DNA of 45,173 nt from DATBAK01 sp036787815 (GCA_036787815.1 DAIQOP010000002.1:1-45173), one strand, 5' to 3'. Positions 15,688-23,325 are shown, numbered from the stretch's first letter. Made by a program: numbers and translations. Notes: generated by a model from the sequence alone, not told the origin.

Positions 15688-15760
15688 CGAGACCTCCCGT
15701 GCTTCGGCGTCCCGCCGCTTCGCTGTTCCGGCGGACTGCATCGCTTCGCTGAGGTGGTGA
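15684..15760 (-). ncRNA. Candidate cis-regulatory RNA sequestering an SD and start codon
   Basis: On the minus strand TCACCACCTC (15760-15751) pairs with GAGGT (15696-15692) and GGTGA (15688-15684), leaving a 3-nt bulge; this 10-bp stem contains the GGAGG and GTG of the small ORF. An inner hairpin CCGCCG (15734-15729) / CGGCGG (15717-15712) is separated from it by a large, near-symmetric internal loop (15 and 14 nt). GCGAAGC or CCGAAGC occurs three times: in both sides of the loop and in the hairpin loop. The organisation resembles a translational riboswitch or thermosensor. I could not match it to a known class; a GGGACGC..AAGC string recalls part of the c-di-GMP-I consensus but the second helix is missing. 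Confidence 0.5.
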
Positions 15761-16007
15761 GAAAGTCGTCCGCCCGGCCCGAGACCCTGCCGTCTGCGTC
15801 CGGAGGAGATGCGATTCGAGACCTTGCGCGCCCCCTGCCCCCGTCGTCGTATCCCACACGAACCACTCCAGTGTCACCGCCACCGCGAGCGCCGCGCAAG
15901 GGTCAGTCGGCGTGCCGCCATGCTCCGCGCGATCGTCACCACGCAACGCGTTGCCAACACGCCTGGCGCGTTGCGTCGCGGTCCGCGTTCTCGCCACCGA
16001 GCGGACG

Positions 16008-16013
16008 TAGTCT
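16008..16013 (+). promoter_or_regulatory. -10 box TAGTCT, leaderless start
   Basis: TAGTCT ends 7 nt before the ATG at 16021. The rest of the 330-nt stretch between the small ORF start (15687) and 16021 holds the right arm of the inverted repeat and an 8-bp inverted repeat (15823-15830 / 15893-15900); no further gene is seen. Confidence 0.5.
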
Positions 16014-16020
16014 CGCCACG

Positions 16021-16743
16021 ATGAGTGACATCGCCGCGCCGCACGACGAGCACCTCGACGAGCACCTCGGCGAGCAAGAGCACGAGGTCGACGTCACGGG
16101 CGACCTCCAGGCCATCGAGCGCGAGCTGTGCCGGCTGCCCGACGTCTCGGTGGCGCGACTGGTCGCCGACTCTGCGGGTCGCATCATCGAGGCCCACATC
16201 ATCGCGACCACGACGAAGCATCCGAAGCAGATCGCGCGCGACGTGCAGTCGGTGGCGCTGGCCGAGTTCGGTCTCGAGATCGATCGTCGGGTCGTGTCGG
16301 TCGTGCAACTCGGCGGGGGCGAGCTCGCGCTCCCGGTGGAGGAGACCGGCGACTTCCGCCCGTCGATCGTGTCGATCCAGGCCGAGGCCAACGGCCTGCG
16401 CAGCCTGGTCCGCGTCACGCTCGGCAACGACAACAGCGAAGCGGTCGGCAACGCGTCGGGTTCGATCGCCACCACTGCGCGGCACCGCCTCGTGGCCAAC
16501 GCGACCGTCGATGCCCTGCGGCGCCTCAACCCGGCGGCGGAATGCCTCGACGTCGAGCACGCGCAGGTCGTGCGGGTCGGCGCCTCCGACGTCGCCGTCG
16601 TCACCATCGTGTTCGTCGCACCGCCGGCCGAGCAGGTCGTGTCGGGCTCGGCGATCGTGCGGGCGAACCAGGAGGCCGACGCGGTCGCCCGAGCCGTGCT
16701 CGACGCGACGAACCGCCGCCTCCCCCACGTCGTCACCGGCTGA
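16021..16743 (+). CDS. Conserved-looking hypothetical protein, two domains
   Basis: A 240-residue soluble protein that I cannot assign. After an acidic His/Glu/Asp-rich N-terminus (residues 4-28), residues 30-105 form one alpha/beta module (LCRLPDVSVARLVAD, then KQIARDVQSVALAEFGLEIDRRVVSVVQL). Residues 120-235 form a second module with strands such as SLVRVTLGN and VAVVTIVFV and helices typical of LeuA-dimerisation-like or dsRBD-like alpha/beta folds; that resemblance is only by eye. No signal peptide or membrane segment. It has its own leaderless-type promoter, divergent from the HD-domain locus and 54 nt before the glycosyltransferase gene. Confidence 0.65.
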   Translation: MSDIAAPHDEHLDEHLGEQEHEVDVTGDLQAIERELCRLPDVSVARLVADSAGRIIEAHIIATTTKHPKQIARDVQSVALAEFGLEIDRRVVSVVQLGGGELALPVEETGDFRPSIVSIQAEANGLRSLVRVTLGNDNSEAVGNASGSIATTARHRLVANATVDALRRLNPAAECLDVEHAQVVRVGASDVAVVTIVFVAPPAEQVVSGSAIVRANQEADAVARAVLDATNRRLPHVVTG

Positions 16744-16785
16744 ACGGGGGTCCCGGCGGAGGCGAGACCGCTCCCCGACGCGCCC

Positions 16786-16791
16786 TAACGT
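16786..16791 (+). promoter_or_regulatory. -10 box TAACGT, leaderless start
   Basis: TAACGT ends 6 nt before the GTG at 16798, giving the glycosyltransferase gene its own likely promoter. Confidence 0.5.
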
Positions 16792-16797
16792 CGGGGT

Positions 16798-17895
16798 GTG
16801 GCACCCGTCGCATCCCTCGTGTCGTTCCGCCTCGGTGGCGACGACGGCGTCTCGGTCGAGAGCAGGAAGTGGGCGGGCGCGCTTGCCGAGCTCGGCTTCG
16901 ACGTACGCCAGGTGGCCGGAGAGCTGGCGGGACCGATCGGCGACGACGACCTCGTCGTGCCCGGTCTCGCCATGGAGGACGCGTCCGGCGCCCCCTCCGC
17001 CGAAGCCATCGCCGCCGCCATCGACGGGAGCGACCTGGTCGTGGTCGAGAACGTGTGCTCGCTCCCGGTGAACCCGGTGGCATCACGGGCCGTCGCCGCC
17101 GCGCTCGGCGCGCACCGGGGTCGGGTGGTCCTGCATCACCACGACCTGCCGTGGCAGCGCGCGCGCTCCGAATACCACGAGCTCGAGCAGGAGTTCCCGC
17201 CCCGCATCGACGGTGCGCTGCACGTCACCATCAATCATCGTTCCCGCCGCGAGCTCGCCGCCCGCGGCTACGACGGCGCGGTCACGGTCCACAACCGCTT
17301 CGATCTCGACCCACCGACCGATCCGCCGCTCCGTGACGAGACGCGCGACACGCTCGGCTTCGACGCCGACGACGTCGTGCTCCTGCAACCCGCGCGCGCG
17401 ATCGAACGGAAGAACGTGCCCGGCGGTGTGCGCTACGCCGCCGACCTCCAGCGCGCGTTGCCCGATCGCACGGTGCGTTACTGGCTCTCGGGCCCGGCCG
17501 AGCTCGGCTACGGACCGACCCTCGAGCGCGTGCTCGAGAAGTCGACGGTGCCCGCGACGGTGGGTCGCGCGCACACGGCCGCCGACGCGTACGCCGCGTG
17601 CGACGCGGTCGTGTTCCCGTCGACATGGGAGGGGTTCGGGAACCCGACCATCGAGTCGATCGCCGCGCGCCGACCGCTGGCCGCGTTCCACTACCCCGTG
17701 CTGCACGAGATCACCGCGTACGGGCTGCGCTTCTTCGAGCTCGACGACGCACCGGGGCTGGCGCGATTCATTCGCGATCCCGACGAGCGACTCCTCGACA
17801 CGAACCTCCGCCGGGCCCGCACCGCCTTCTCGATCGAGGAGCTGCCGGCGGCGATCGATGCCGCGTTCAACGCGCACGGGTGGTTGGCCTGGTGA
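16798..17895 (+). CDS. GT4-family glycosyltransferase
   Basis: A 365-residue GT-B fold enzyme. The C-terminal donor-binding half shows VVFPSTWEGFGNPTIESIAA (about 270-288) with the E-x7-E motif of retaining GT4 enzymes; an Arg/Lys pair occurs in ARAIERKNVPGG (about 200), where GT4 enzymes contact the nucleotide-sugar phosphates. The N-terminal half has the acceptor domain, including VLHHHDLPWQRAR. The acceptor is unknown: lipid, cell-wall glycan or small molecule are all possible. The next gene, a small membrane protein, overlaps the stop (GTGA at 17892-17895). Confidence 0.85.
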   Translation: MAPVASLVSFRLGGDDGVSVESRKWAGALAELGFDVRQVAGELAGPIGDDDLVVPGLAMEDASGAPSAEAIAAAIDGSDLVVVENVCSLPVNPVASRAVAAALGAHRGRVVLHHHDLPWQRARSEYHELEQEFPPRIDGALHVTINHRSRRELAARGYDGAVTVHNRFDLDPPTDPPLRDETRDTLGFDADDVVLLQPARAIERKNVPGGVRYAADLQRALPDRTVRYWLSGPAELGYGPTLERVLEKSTVPATVGRAHTAADAYAACDAVVFPSTWEGFGNPTIESIAARRPLAAFHYPVLHEITAYGLRFFELDDAPGLARFIRDPDERLLDTNLRRARTAFSIEELPAAIDAAFNAHGWLAW

Positions 17896-18191
17896 GCGAC
17901 GACCCGGTTCTGGCCCGCCGCGCCCGGGTCGCACGCCTCGCGCAGGCCGCGCAACGCGTGGGCTACGGGTTCCTCCTGCTGTCGATGGTCGCGTTCGGTG
18001 TCGGCGCGGCGACGAGCTTCCCCGGTTACACGGTGACGACGTCGATCGTCGGCCTCATCGCGGCCTGCGTGATCCTGCCCGTTCCCATCATCCTCGGCTA
18101 CGGAGTCCGCGCGGCCGACCGCGACGAGCGGAAGGCCGCGCAGGCGGAGCGGCGAGCGAAAGCAAAGCCACCCGGCCCACCACCCGAGTGA
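17892..18191 (+). CDS. Small two-helix membrane protein
   Basis: A 99-residue protein with two hydrophobic helices (about residues 24-43 and 47-71) separated by a short Gly/Ser/Thr loop, and a strongly basic C-terminal tail (RDERKAAQAERRAKAK) ending in prolines. GTG 17892 overlaps the glycosyltransferase stop in a GTGA junction, so it is probably translated from the same mRNA and may anchor or assist that enzyme. No family recognised. Confidence 0.75.
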   Translation: MSDDPVLARRARVARLAQAAQRVGYGFLLLSMVAFGVGAATSFPGYTVTTSIVGLIAACVILPVPIILGYGVRAADRDERKAAQAERRAKAKPPGPPPE

Positions 18192-18297
18192 GAGGCAAGC
18201 GAGCGCGACCATAAGGATCGAACGCGCAACCAGGGCGCGCCCACGGACGCCCGGCCGCGCGCGAGGACCGGATGCGGCGGGGGCGAAACGGCCGTCG

Positions 18298-18303
18298 TAC
18301 GAT
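18298..18303 (+). promoter_or_regulatory. -10 box TACGAT, leaderless start
   Basis: TACGAT ends 7 nt before the ATG at 18311, and supports that start over the in-frame upstream codon at 18272. Confidence 0.5.
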
Positions 18304-18310
18304 CGAGCAC

Positions 18311-19327
18311 ATGCGCTATCGGAATTTCGGGAAGAGCGATCTCGTCGTCTCCGAGGTCGGGTTCGGTACCTGGACACTGGCGAGCGACTGGTGGGGCCAC
18401 GTCGACGAACCCGACAAGCTGCTCCACGCCGCGCTCGAGGCCGGCATCACGTTCATCGACACCGCGCCGGTCTACGGGGCCGACGCCATCGGCGAGACGA
18501 TGCTGGCACCGCTGCTCGCGCGGCACCGCGACGAGCTCGTGCTCACCACCAAGTGCGGCTACGACCTCAACGTCGCCCGCCGCGGCCCGAGCCAGCGCGA
18601 GCAGCCGCACGACTGGACGCCCGCCGCGGTGCGCTCCCAGCTCGAGGAGTCGCTGACCCGGCTCGGCACCGACCGCATCGACCTGTATCAGCTGCACAAC
18701 GCGCGCATCGAGCCGGTGCTCGACGACGACCTGTGGGCCGAGCTGGAGGCGCTGCGGGCCGAGGGCAAGGTGCGCGAGCTCGGCGTCGCGCTCGGCCCGG
18801 CCATCGGGTGGGTCGAGGAGGGCATCCGCGCCGTCGACGACCGACCGATCGTCTCGCTCCAGACCGTCTTCAACGTGATCGAGCAGGAGCCCGGGCTCAC
18901 GTTCGCGGCGCGGCCGCGCGTCGCGGCCGGTGAGTGCGGCCTCATCTCGCGTGTGCCGCACGCCTCCGACACGCTGACGGGCAAGGTCACGCCCGACACC
19001 GTGTTCAAGCCACCGGACCATCGCGCCCACCGCAACCGCGACAACATGCTCGACAACTTCGAGAAGGCCGCGACGCTCGCGTTCCTGTGGGAACCCGAGA
19101 CCGGCCGCACGATCGGTCAGGCCGCGGTCGCCGGCATCCTCGCGAACCCCGCCTTCACGACGGTGCTCCCGACGGTCGTCAGCGTCGAGGAGATCGAGGA
19201 ATACGCGGCGGCCAGCGATCTTCCGCTCACCGAGGCCGAGCACCGCACGGTCGACGAGCTCTTCGACCGCAACTTCGACCACACCGACCGCTTCGTGATG
19301 CCGTTGAAGTCGAGCACCGGCAGCTGA
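18311..19327 (+). CDS. Aldo/keto reductase
   Basis: A 338-residue NAD(P)H-dependent (alpha/beta)8 barrel. The catalytic tetrad is complete: Asp50 and Tyr55 (FIDTAPVYG), Lys81 (LTTKCG) and His129 (DLYQLHN). The C-terminal region EKAATLAFLWE..GRTIGQAAVAGILAN..TVLP is the cofactor-binding part typical of the YajO/AKR11-13-like group. The physiological carbonyl substrate is unknown. The gene stands alone; its start is placed by the -10 box 7 nt upstream. Confidence 0.9.
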   Translation: MRYRNFGKSDLVVSEVGFGTWTLASDWWGHVDEPDKLLHAALEAGITFIDTAPVYGADAIGETMLAPLLARHRDELVLTTKCGYDLNVARRGPSQREQPHDWTPAAVRSQLEESLTRLGTDRIDLYQLHNARIEPVLDDDLWAELEALRAEGKVRELGVALGPAIGWVEEGIRAVDDRPIVSLQTVFNVIEQEPGLTFAARPRVAAGECGLISRVPHASDTLTGKVTPDTVFKPPDHRAHRNRDNMLDNFEKAATLAFLWEPETGRTIGQAAVAGILANPAFTTVLPTVVSVEEIEEYAAASDLPLTEAEHRTVDELFDRNFDHTDRFVMPLKSSTGS

Positions 19328-19337
19328 CGGTCGGCGC

Positions 19338-19700
19338 TCAGTCCTCCGCGGTCACGAAGCAGAACTCGTTGCCTTCGGGATCGTGGAGCACCTGGTAGCT
19401 GCCGTTCGATTCGGCGACGACCGCGCCGAGGGCCGTCGCACCAATGGCGACGGCCGCGGCGGTGGGCGCCGCCAGGTCGTCGACCAGCAGATCGACGTGC
19501 ACGCGGTTCTTCACGGCCTTCGATTCCGGAACCGGCTGGAACGCGAGGCGCCCGCCTTCGGGGGTCCGCTCGAGCGCGACCCACGTGGGGTCGCGGTACG
19601 CGACACCGACCCCGAGCAGCTCGCCCCAGAATCGGGCGAGACGTTCGGGGTCGGCGCAGTCCAAGACGATGGTCGAGAGGACCGGGCGCGGCGAACCCAC
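19338..19700 (-). CDS. VOC/glyoxalase-like domain protein
   Basis: A 120-residue vicinal-oxygen-chelate fold protein with two beta-alpha-beta3 modules: STIVLDCADPERLARFWGELLG..VALERT, and VHVDLLVDDLAAPTAAAVAIGATALG..YQVLHDPEGNEFCFV. The DPEGNEFCF ending is typical of the actinobacterial Glyoxalase_6-like group. Metal ligands are not complete enough to name an enzyme. It starts with GTG five nt after a 37-codon ORF on the same strand, and converges on the aldo/keto reductase with a 10-nt gap. Confidence 0.82.
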   Translation of the reverse strand: MGSPRPVLSTIVLDCADPERLARFWGELLGVGVAYRDPTWVALERTPEGGRLAFQPVPESKAVKNRVHVDLLVDDLAAPTAAAVAIGATALGAVVAESNGSYQVLHDPEGNEFCFVTAED

Positions 19701-19705
19701 CGGGG

Positions 19706-19819
19706 TTAGCGGGCCTTGCGCTGGTCGCGCGCCTCGCGGGCGTCACGACGGTCCCGCGAGCGCGCGGCCTCGCGGCGGAGATCTTCAGCCTTGGCATTGG
19801 CGAACAACAGGTACAACAT
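19706..19819 (-). CDS. Small basic protein, 37 residues
   Basis: A short ORF starting MLYLLFANAKAEDL and continuing as a charged Arg/Asp/Glu/Ala helix (AARSRDRRDAREARDQRKAR). AAGGA lies 9 nt before the ATG, a canonical two-box promoter lies 45 nt upstream, and the VOC gene follows after five nt, so it looks like the first gene of a two-gene unit. No family recognised; it could be a leader peptide or a small nucleic-acid-binding or membrane-associated protein. Confidence 0.45.
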   Translation of the reverse strand: MLYLLFANAKAEDLRREAARSRDRRDAREARDQRKAR

Positions 19820-19863
19820 CACTTCACGTCCTTCTCGCACTTCGGTGGATGTCACCACTAAAG

Positions 19864-19892
19864 AGGATACACCGGTGTCGGGAATAATGCAA
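19864..19892 (-). promoter_or_regulatory. Two-box promoter TTGCAT-N17-TATCCT
   Basis: On the minus strand TTGCAT (19892-19887) and TATCCT (19869-19864) are separated by 17 nt, ideal for a housekeeping sigma factor. It would drive the 37-codon ORF and the VOC gene. The region is unusually A+T-rich for this genome. Confidence 0.5.
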
Positions 19893-19905
19893 CCGGCAAA
19901 ATCGG

Positions 19906-19911
19906 TACAGT
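19906..19911 (+). promoter_or_regulatory. -10 box TACAGT, leaderless start
   Basis: TACAGT ends 6 nt before the GTG at 19918. It faces the TTGCAT/TATCCT promoter on the other strand, so the two transcripts are divergent and may be co-regulated. Confidence 0.5.
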
Positions 19912-19917
19912 GGTGTT

Positions 19918-20508
19918 GTGAGTAGATCGACCGGCACGGTCTCCCTGCCGAACGAGCTCGAGCTGCCGCTCGCGTTCGTGAACACCCTCGACGTCGAAGA
20001 AGCGCGCGACGAGTTCGGGAACGCCGAGGCGCTCGGGAGCTGGCTCGCGGCCCGCGGCCTCGTCGCCCGGGGCACGAGGGTCTCCCGGCGGGAGCTGGCC
20101 CTGGCCATCGAGCTGCGCGACGCGCTGCGCCGCACCTTCCTCGCCCACGGCGGCCTCCCGTTGCCGAGCAACGAGCTCGACGCCGTCAACCGGGTGCTCG
20201 CCCGCGTGCCGCTCGACGTGCAGGTCGACGCGACCGGCACCCCCCGGATCGAGCCCCGCGGCGACGGCATCGCGGCCGTCCTCGCCCGGGTGGTGTGCGA
20301 CATGACCCGGGCCCGCACCCTCGGCACCTGGGACCGACTCAAGCTGTGCCCGGCCGAAGACTGCCTCTGGGCCTTCTACGACTCCTCGAAGAACCGCTCC
20401 CGCCGCTGGTGCTCGATGGACGTCTGCGGAAACCGGACGAAGACGCGTGAATACCGCCGCCGCCGAGCCGCCGGAGCCAACAAGGGACCGGGCACCACCC
20501 CCGGGTAA
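19918..20508 (+). CDS. ABATE/CGNR zinc-finger transcription factor
   Basis: A 196-residue protein. The N-terminal ABATE region (PLAFVNTLDVEEARDEFG, then LRDALRRTFLAH) is followed by a CGNR zinc finger with four cysteines: Cys144 and Cys149 (LCPAEDC), and Cys165 and Cys170 (WCSMDVCGNR), then a basic REYRRRRA tail. Members are thought to be stress-linked transcription regulators. The stop TAA is part of the -10 box of the next gene. A likely target is its own promoter or the divergent small operon. Confidence 0.9.
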   Translation: MSRSTGTVSLPNELELPLAFVNTLDVEEARDEFGNAEALGSWLAARGLVARGTRVSRRELALAIELRDALRRTFLAHGGLPLPSNELDAVNRVLARVPLDVQVDATGTPRIEPRGDGIAAVLARVVCDMTRARTLGTWDRLKLCPAEDCLWAFYDSSKNRSRRWCSMDVCGNRTKTREYRRRRAAGANKGPGTTPG

Positions 20509-20511
20509 TGT
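20506..20511 (+). promoter_or_regulatory. -10 box TAATGT before the TetR gene
   Basis: TAATGT contains the preceding gene's stop codon and ends 9 nt before the ATG at 20521, slightly longer than the other leaderless-type spacings here. Confidence 0.35.
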
Positions 20512-20520
20512 CACGCCTTC

Positions 20521-21132
20521 ATGCGCCTGCCGGCTGAGCAACGCCGCCGCCAACTGCTCGATGTCGCGCTCGACATCTTCGCGGAGCGCGGGTTCCACAG
20601 CACCTCGATGGACGAGGTCGCGCTCGCGGCCGGGGTGACGAAACCGGTCCTCTACCAACATTTCCCGTCGAAGCGCGCGCTCTACGTCGAGTTGCTCGAA
20701 GACGTCGGCAACCAGCTGCTCGCGAGGCTCACGAGCGCGACCGACCGCGCCAGCACCGGCCGCCAGCGTGTCGAAGACGGCTTCAGCGCGTACTTCCGCT
20801 TCGTCGACGGGAACCGCAGCGCCTTCCGGCTGCTCTTCGGCGCGTCGGTGCGCAACGACCCCGAGTTCGCCGTGGTCGCCGACCGGTTCATCGACCACGC
20901 GACCGCGGTCGTCTCCACGCTGATCGAGATCCCGGTGCCGAAGGAGCATCGCCTCATGCTCGCCAACGCGCTCGTGGGGATCGCCGAGGCGACGAGCCGG
21001 CGCTCGCTCGTGGGCGGCGACGGTGTCGACGCCGAACGGCTTGCAGCCTGGATCGCCGAGTTCGCGTGGTTCGGCCTCCGCGGCGTGCGCGCCGGCGACG
21101 ACGTCGCGACCTCGATGCCCGGCCCGCGCTGA
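20521..21132 (+). CDS. TetR/AcrR-family transcriptional regulator
   Basis: A 203-residue repressor-type protein. The helix-turn-helix is at about residues 9-55: RRRQLLDVALDIFAERGFHSTSM, VALAAGVTKPVLYQHFPSKRALY. The C-terminal ligand/dimer domain (60-195) is helical and holds many hydrophobic positions (YFRFVDGNRSAFRLLFG). Ligand unknown; given the acyl-CoA genes nearby, an acyl-CoA effector is plausible but unproven. It could be the reader of the palindrome at 26057-26075, about 5 kb away. Confidence 0.9.
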   Translation: MRLPAEQRRRQLLDVALDIFAERGFHSTSMDEVALAAGVTKPVLYQHFPSKRALYVELLEDVGNQLLARLTSATDRASTGRQRVEDGFSAYFRFVDGNRSAFRLLFGASVRNDPEFAVVADRFIDHATAVVSTLIEIPVPKEHRLMLANALVGIAEATSRRSLVGGDGVDAERLAAWIAEFAWFGLRGVRAGDDVATSMPGPR

Positions 21133-21146
21133 CGCGGGACCGCATC

Positions 21147-22103
21147 TCAGTGCTTGCTCAGGCGTACCCGGCGCACGGCGTGATCGGGGCCCTTCTCGAG
21201 CACCAGGTGCGCGCGTGATCGGGTCGGCGCGACGTTCTCGCGCAGGTTGACCGCGTTGATCTCGCGCCAGACCGCGTCGGCGACCGCCGTGGCCTCCGAC
21301 TCGTCGAGCCGGCTGAAGTGGTGGAAGAACGACCGCTCGTCGACAAAGGCCGTCTCGCACAGCGTGAGGAAGCGCGAGATGTACCAGCGGCGGATGTCGT
21401 CCTCGTCGGCATCGACGTAGATCGAGAAGTCGAAGAAGTCGGAGACGAACTGCTCTTCGCGCCCGGCGCGCGACGGCGGCACCTGCAACACGTTGAGCCC
21501 CTCGACGATGACGATGTCGGGTGAGGCGACGACGATCTCCTCGCCGTCGACGACGTCGTAGATCCGGTGCGAGTACACGGGCGCGCAGACGCGCGGCTCC
21601 CCCGCCTTGAGCTCGGCGAGGAAGCGCAGGAGCGCACGCACGTCGTAGCTCTCGGGAAATCCCTTCCGGGCCCCGAGGCCCCGGGCGTCGAGCACCGAGT
21701 TCGGCAGGAGGAAGCCGTCGGTGGTGACGAGGTCGACGCGCGGATGGTCCGGCCAGCGCGCGAGCAGCGCCTGCAACACGCGCGCGATGGTGCTCTTGCC
21801 CACCGCGACGCTGCCCGCGATGCCGATGATGAACGGCACCCGCTCCGCGTCACGGCCGAGGAAGCGGTTCGTCACCGCGAACAGATCGCGCGACGCGGCC
21901 ACCGAGATGTTCAGGAGCCGCGAGAGCGGCAGGTACACGTCGGTCACCTCGGCGAGGGGCATGTGCTCGCCCACCCCGCGTAGCTCGTCGAGGTCGGCGT
22001 CGTCGAGCGTGAGCGGCGTGGCCGACCGCAGCCGGCTCCACTCCTGCCGGCTGAAGTCGAGGTACGGCGAATGCGGCTCGCCCACCTCGTTCGCCGGTTC
22101 CAT
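21147..22103 (-). CDS. coaA: Type I pantothenate kinase
   Basis: A 318-residue CoaA, of normal length. It phosphorylates pantothenate, the first step of CoA synthesis. The P-loop is GIAGSVAVGKST (94-105). Other family blocks are LVTTDGFLLPN, RKGFPESYDVRALL, YSHRIYD, IVIVEGLNVLQ and the Phe/Trp-rich FVSDFFDFSIYVDADE..RRWYISRFL. The start is supported by TACGCT 7 nt upstream of the ATG. It converges on the TetR gene with a 14-nt gap. CoA supply matches the acyl-CoA-heavy neighbourhood, although coaA is a housekeeping gene. Confidence 0.96.
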   Translation of the reverse strand: MEPANEVGEPHSPYLDFSRQEWSRLRSATPLTLDDADLDELRGVGEHMPLAEVTDVYLPLSRLLNISVAASRDLFAVTNRFLGRDAERVPFIIGIAGSVAVGKSTIARVLQALLARWPDHPRVDLVTTDGFLLPNSVLDARGLGARKGFPESYDVRALLRFLAELKAGEPRVCAPVYSHRIYDVVDGEEIVVASPDIVIVEGLNVLQVPPSRAGREEQFVSDFFDFSIYVDADEDDIRRWYISRFLTLCETAFVDERSFFHHFSRLDESEATAVADAVWREINAVNLRENVAPTRSRAHLVLEKGPDHAVRRVRLSKH

Positions 22104-22110
22104 GGGCGTG

Positions 22111-22116
22111 AGCGTA
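22111..22116 (-). promoter_or_regulatory. -10 box TACGCT, leaderless coaA start
   Basis: TACGCT on the minus strand is 7 nt before the ATG at 22103 and lies in the 19-nt gap after the thiolase gene, so coaA may have a promoter of its own. Confidence 0.45.
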
Positions 22117-22122
22117 GGCGGG

Positions 22123-23313
22123 CTATCCGAGATCGCGGCCGACGACCGACACGAACGAGACCATCTCGCCCGGGTAGCCGCCCAGATTGTGGGTGAGCGC
22201 GAGGGGCCGATCGTTCGTGATCTGGCGCTCGTCCGGCGCTTCGCGGCGCAGCTGCAACCAGCACTCGAACAGCATGCGCAGGCCCGACGCGCCGACGGGG
22301 TGGCCGAAGCTCTTGAGCCCGCCGTCGGGGTTCACCGGCAGCTCTCCGTGCAGGTCGAAGGAGCCCGCGAGGATCTCCTTCCAGGCCGTGCCCCGCTCCG
22401 CGAAGCCCAGGTCTTCCATGAGCACGAGCTCGGTCGGCGTGAAGCAGTCGTGCACCTCGGCCATCGCGAGCTGGTGGCGAGGGTCGGTGATGCCGGCCTG
22501 CGCGTACGCGTCGAGCGCGCTGGCCTCCACCTCGGGGAAGTGCGTGTAGTCGTACTCGGGATCGATGAGCCCCGAACCGTTGCCCGCGACGAGCGCGAGG
22601 GCCTTCAGGTACAGCGGCTTGTCGGTGTAGCGGAGCGCGTCTTCCGCGCGCACGACGATCGCCGCGGCCGCGCCGTCGGCCACCCCTGCGCAGTCGAGGA
22701 TGCCGAGCGGGCCCGCGACGAGCGGCGAGTTGCAGATGGTCTCGCGGCTCATCTCGCGCCGGAACTGCGCGCGCGGGTTGCGGGCGCCGTTGTAGTGGTT
22801 CTTCCACGCGATGCGGCCGAGCACGTCTTTGATCTCCGTGTCGTCGACGCCGTACTTCTTCGCGTACGCCGGTGCGACCATGCTGAACATCGCCGCCGCG
22901 GTGAGCGTGCGCGCGGTGCCGTCGTTGGGCACCGGGAACGCGTTGAGCCCGGCGTAGCCGCTGTCTTTCACCTTCTCGGCGCCGACGGCCATGGCCATGT
23001 CGTAGGCGCCCGATGCCACCGCGTACGCGGCCTGGCGCAGAGCGTCGGAGCCGGTCGCGCAGAAGTTCTCGACCCGGGTGACGGGCTTGCCGTCGAGCTG
23101 GAGCGGGCGCGCGAGCGACATGCCGCTCATCGCGCTCTGCGCGGTACCGAACCAGTACGCGTCGACGACGTCTTTGTCGACACCGGCGCCGGAGAACGCC
23201 TGGTTCGACGCGTCGACGATGAGGTCGTCGAGACCCTGGTCGAAACGCTCACCGAACGCCGTGCAACCCATGCCGACGATCGCGACCTTGTCCTTGATGC
23301 CGTGCGAACCCAT
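22123..23313 (-). CDS. SCP2-type thiolase (acetyl-CoA acetyltransferase-like)
   Basis: A 396-residue thiolase-fold enzyme. The nucleophilic cysteine is in VENFCATGSDAL (about residue 84), and the conserved His is in GGLKSFGHPVGASG. Close to the C-terminus THNLGG replaces the cysteine motif CGGG of degradative thiolases, as in SCP2/archaeal-type thiolases. It would cleave or form a C-C bond on a CoA ester. SD AGGAG stands 8 nt before the ATG. The upstream gene, an HMG-CoA-synthase-like/DUF35 fusion, ends 12 nt before it, and the two products may form one complex. Confidence 0.9.
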   Translation of the reverse strand: MGSHGIKDKVAIVGMGCTAFGERFDQGLDDLIVDASNQAFSGAGVDKDVVDAYWFGTAQSAMSGMSLARPLQLDGKPVTRVENFCATGSDALRQAAYAVASGAYDMAMAVGAEKVKDSGYAGLNAFPVPNDGTARTLTAAAMFSMVAPAYAKKYGVDDTEIKDVLGRIAWKNHYNGARNPRAQFRREMSRETICNSPLVAGPLGILDCAGVADGAAAAIVVRAEDALRYTDKPLYLKALALVAGNGSGLIDPEYDYTHFPEVEASALDAYAQAGITDPRHQLAMAEVHDCFTPTELVLMEDLGFAERGTAWKEILAGSFDLHGELPVNPDGGLKSFGHPVGASGLRMLFECWLQLRREAPDERQITNDRPLALTHNLGGYPGEMVSFVSVVGRDLG

Positions 23314-23325
23314 CGTGGAGGCTCC

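Larger units (their letters stand above)
15564..15791 (-). repeat. Long inverted repeat enclosing a structured element and a small ORF
   Basis: The arm at 15564-15584 (21 nt) is the reverse complement of 15770-15791 (22 nt) with a single inserted base, so the minus-strand RNA can form a stem of about 21 bp. It encloses 185 nt that hold a second structured region (15684-15760) and a 29-codon ORF (15598-15687). The left arm lies only 43 nt before the HD-domain gene start. Confidence 0.8.

Noticed and set aside
15684..15760. c-di-GMP-I (GEMM) riboswitch
   Set aside because: Only a GGGACGC..AAGC string is shared; the expected second helix after it and the CAAACC segment are absent. Left as an unassigned structured RNA.
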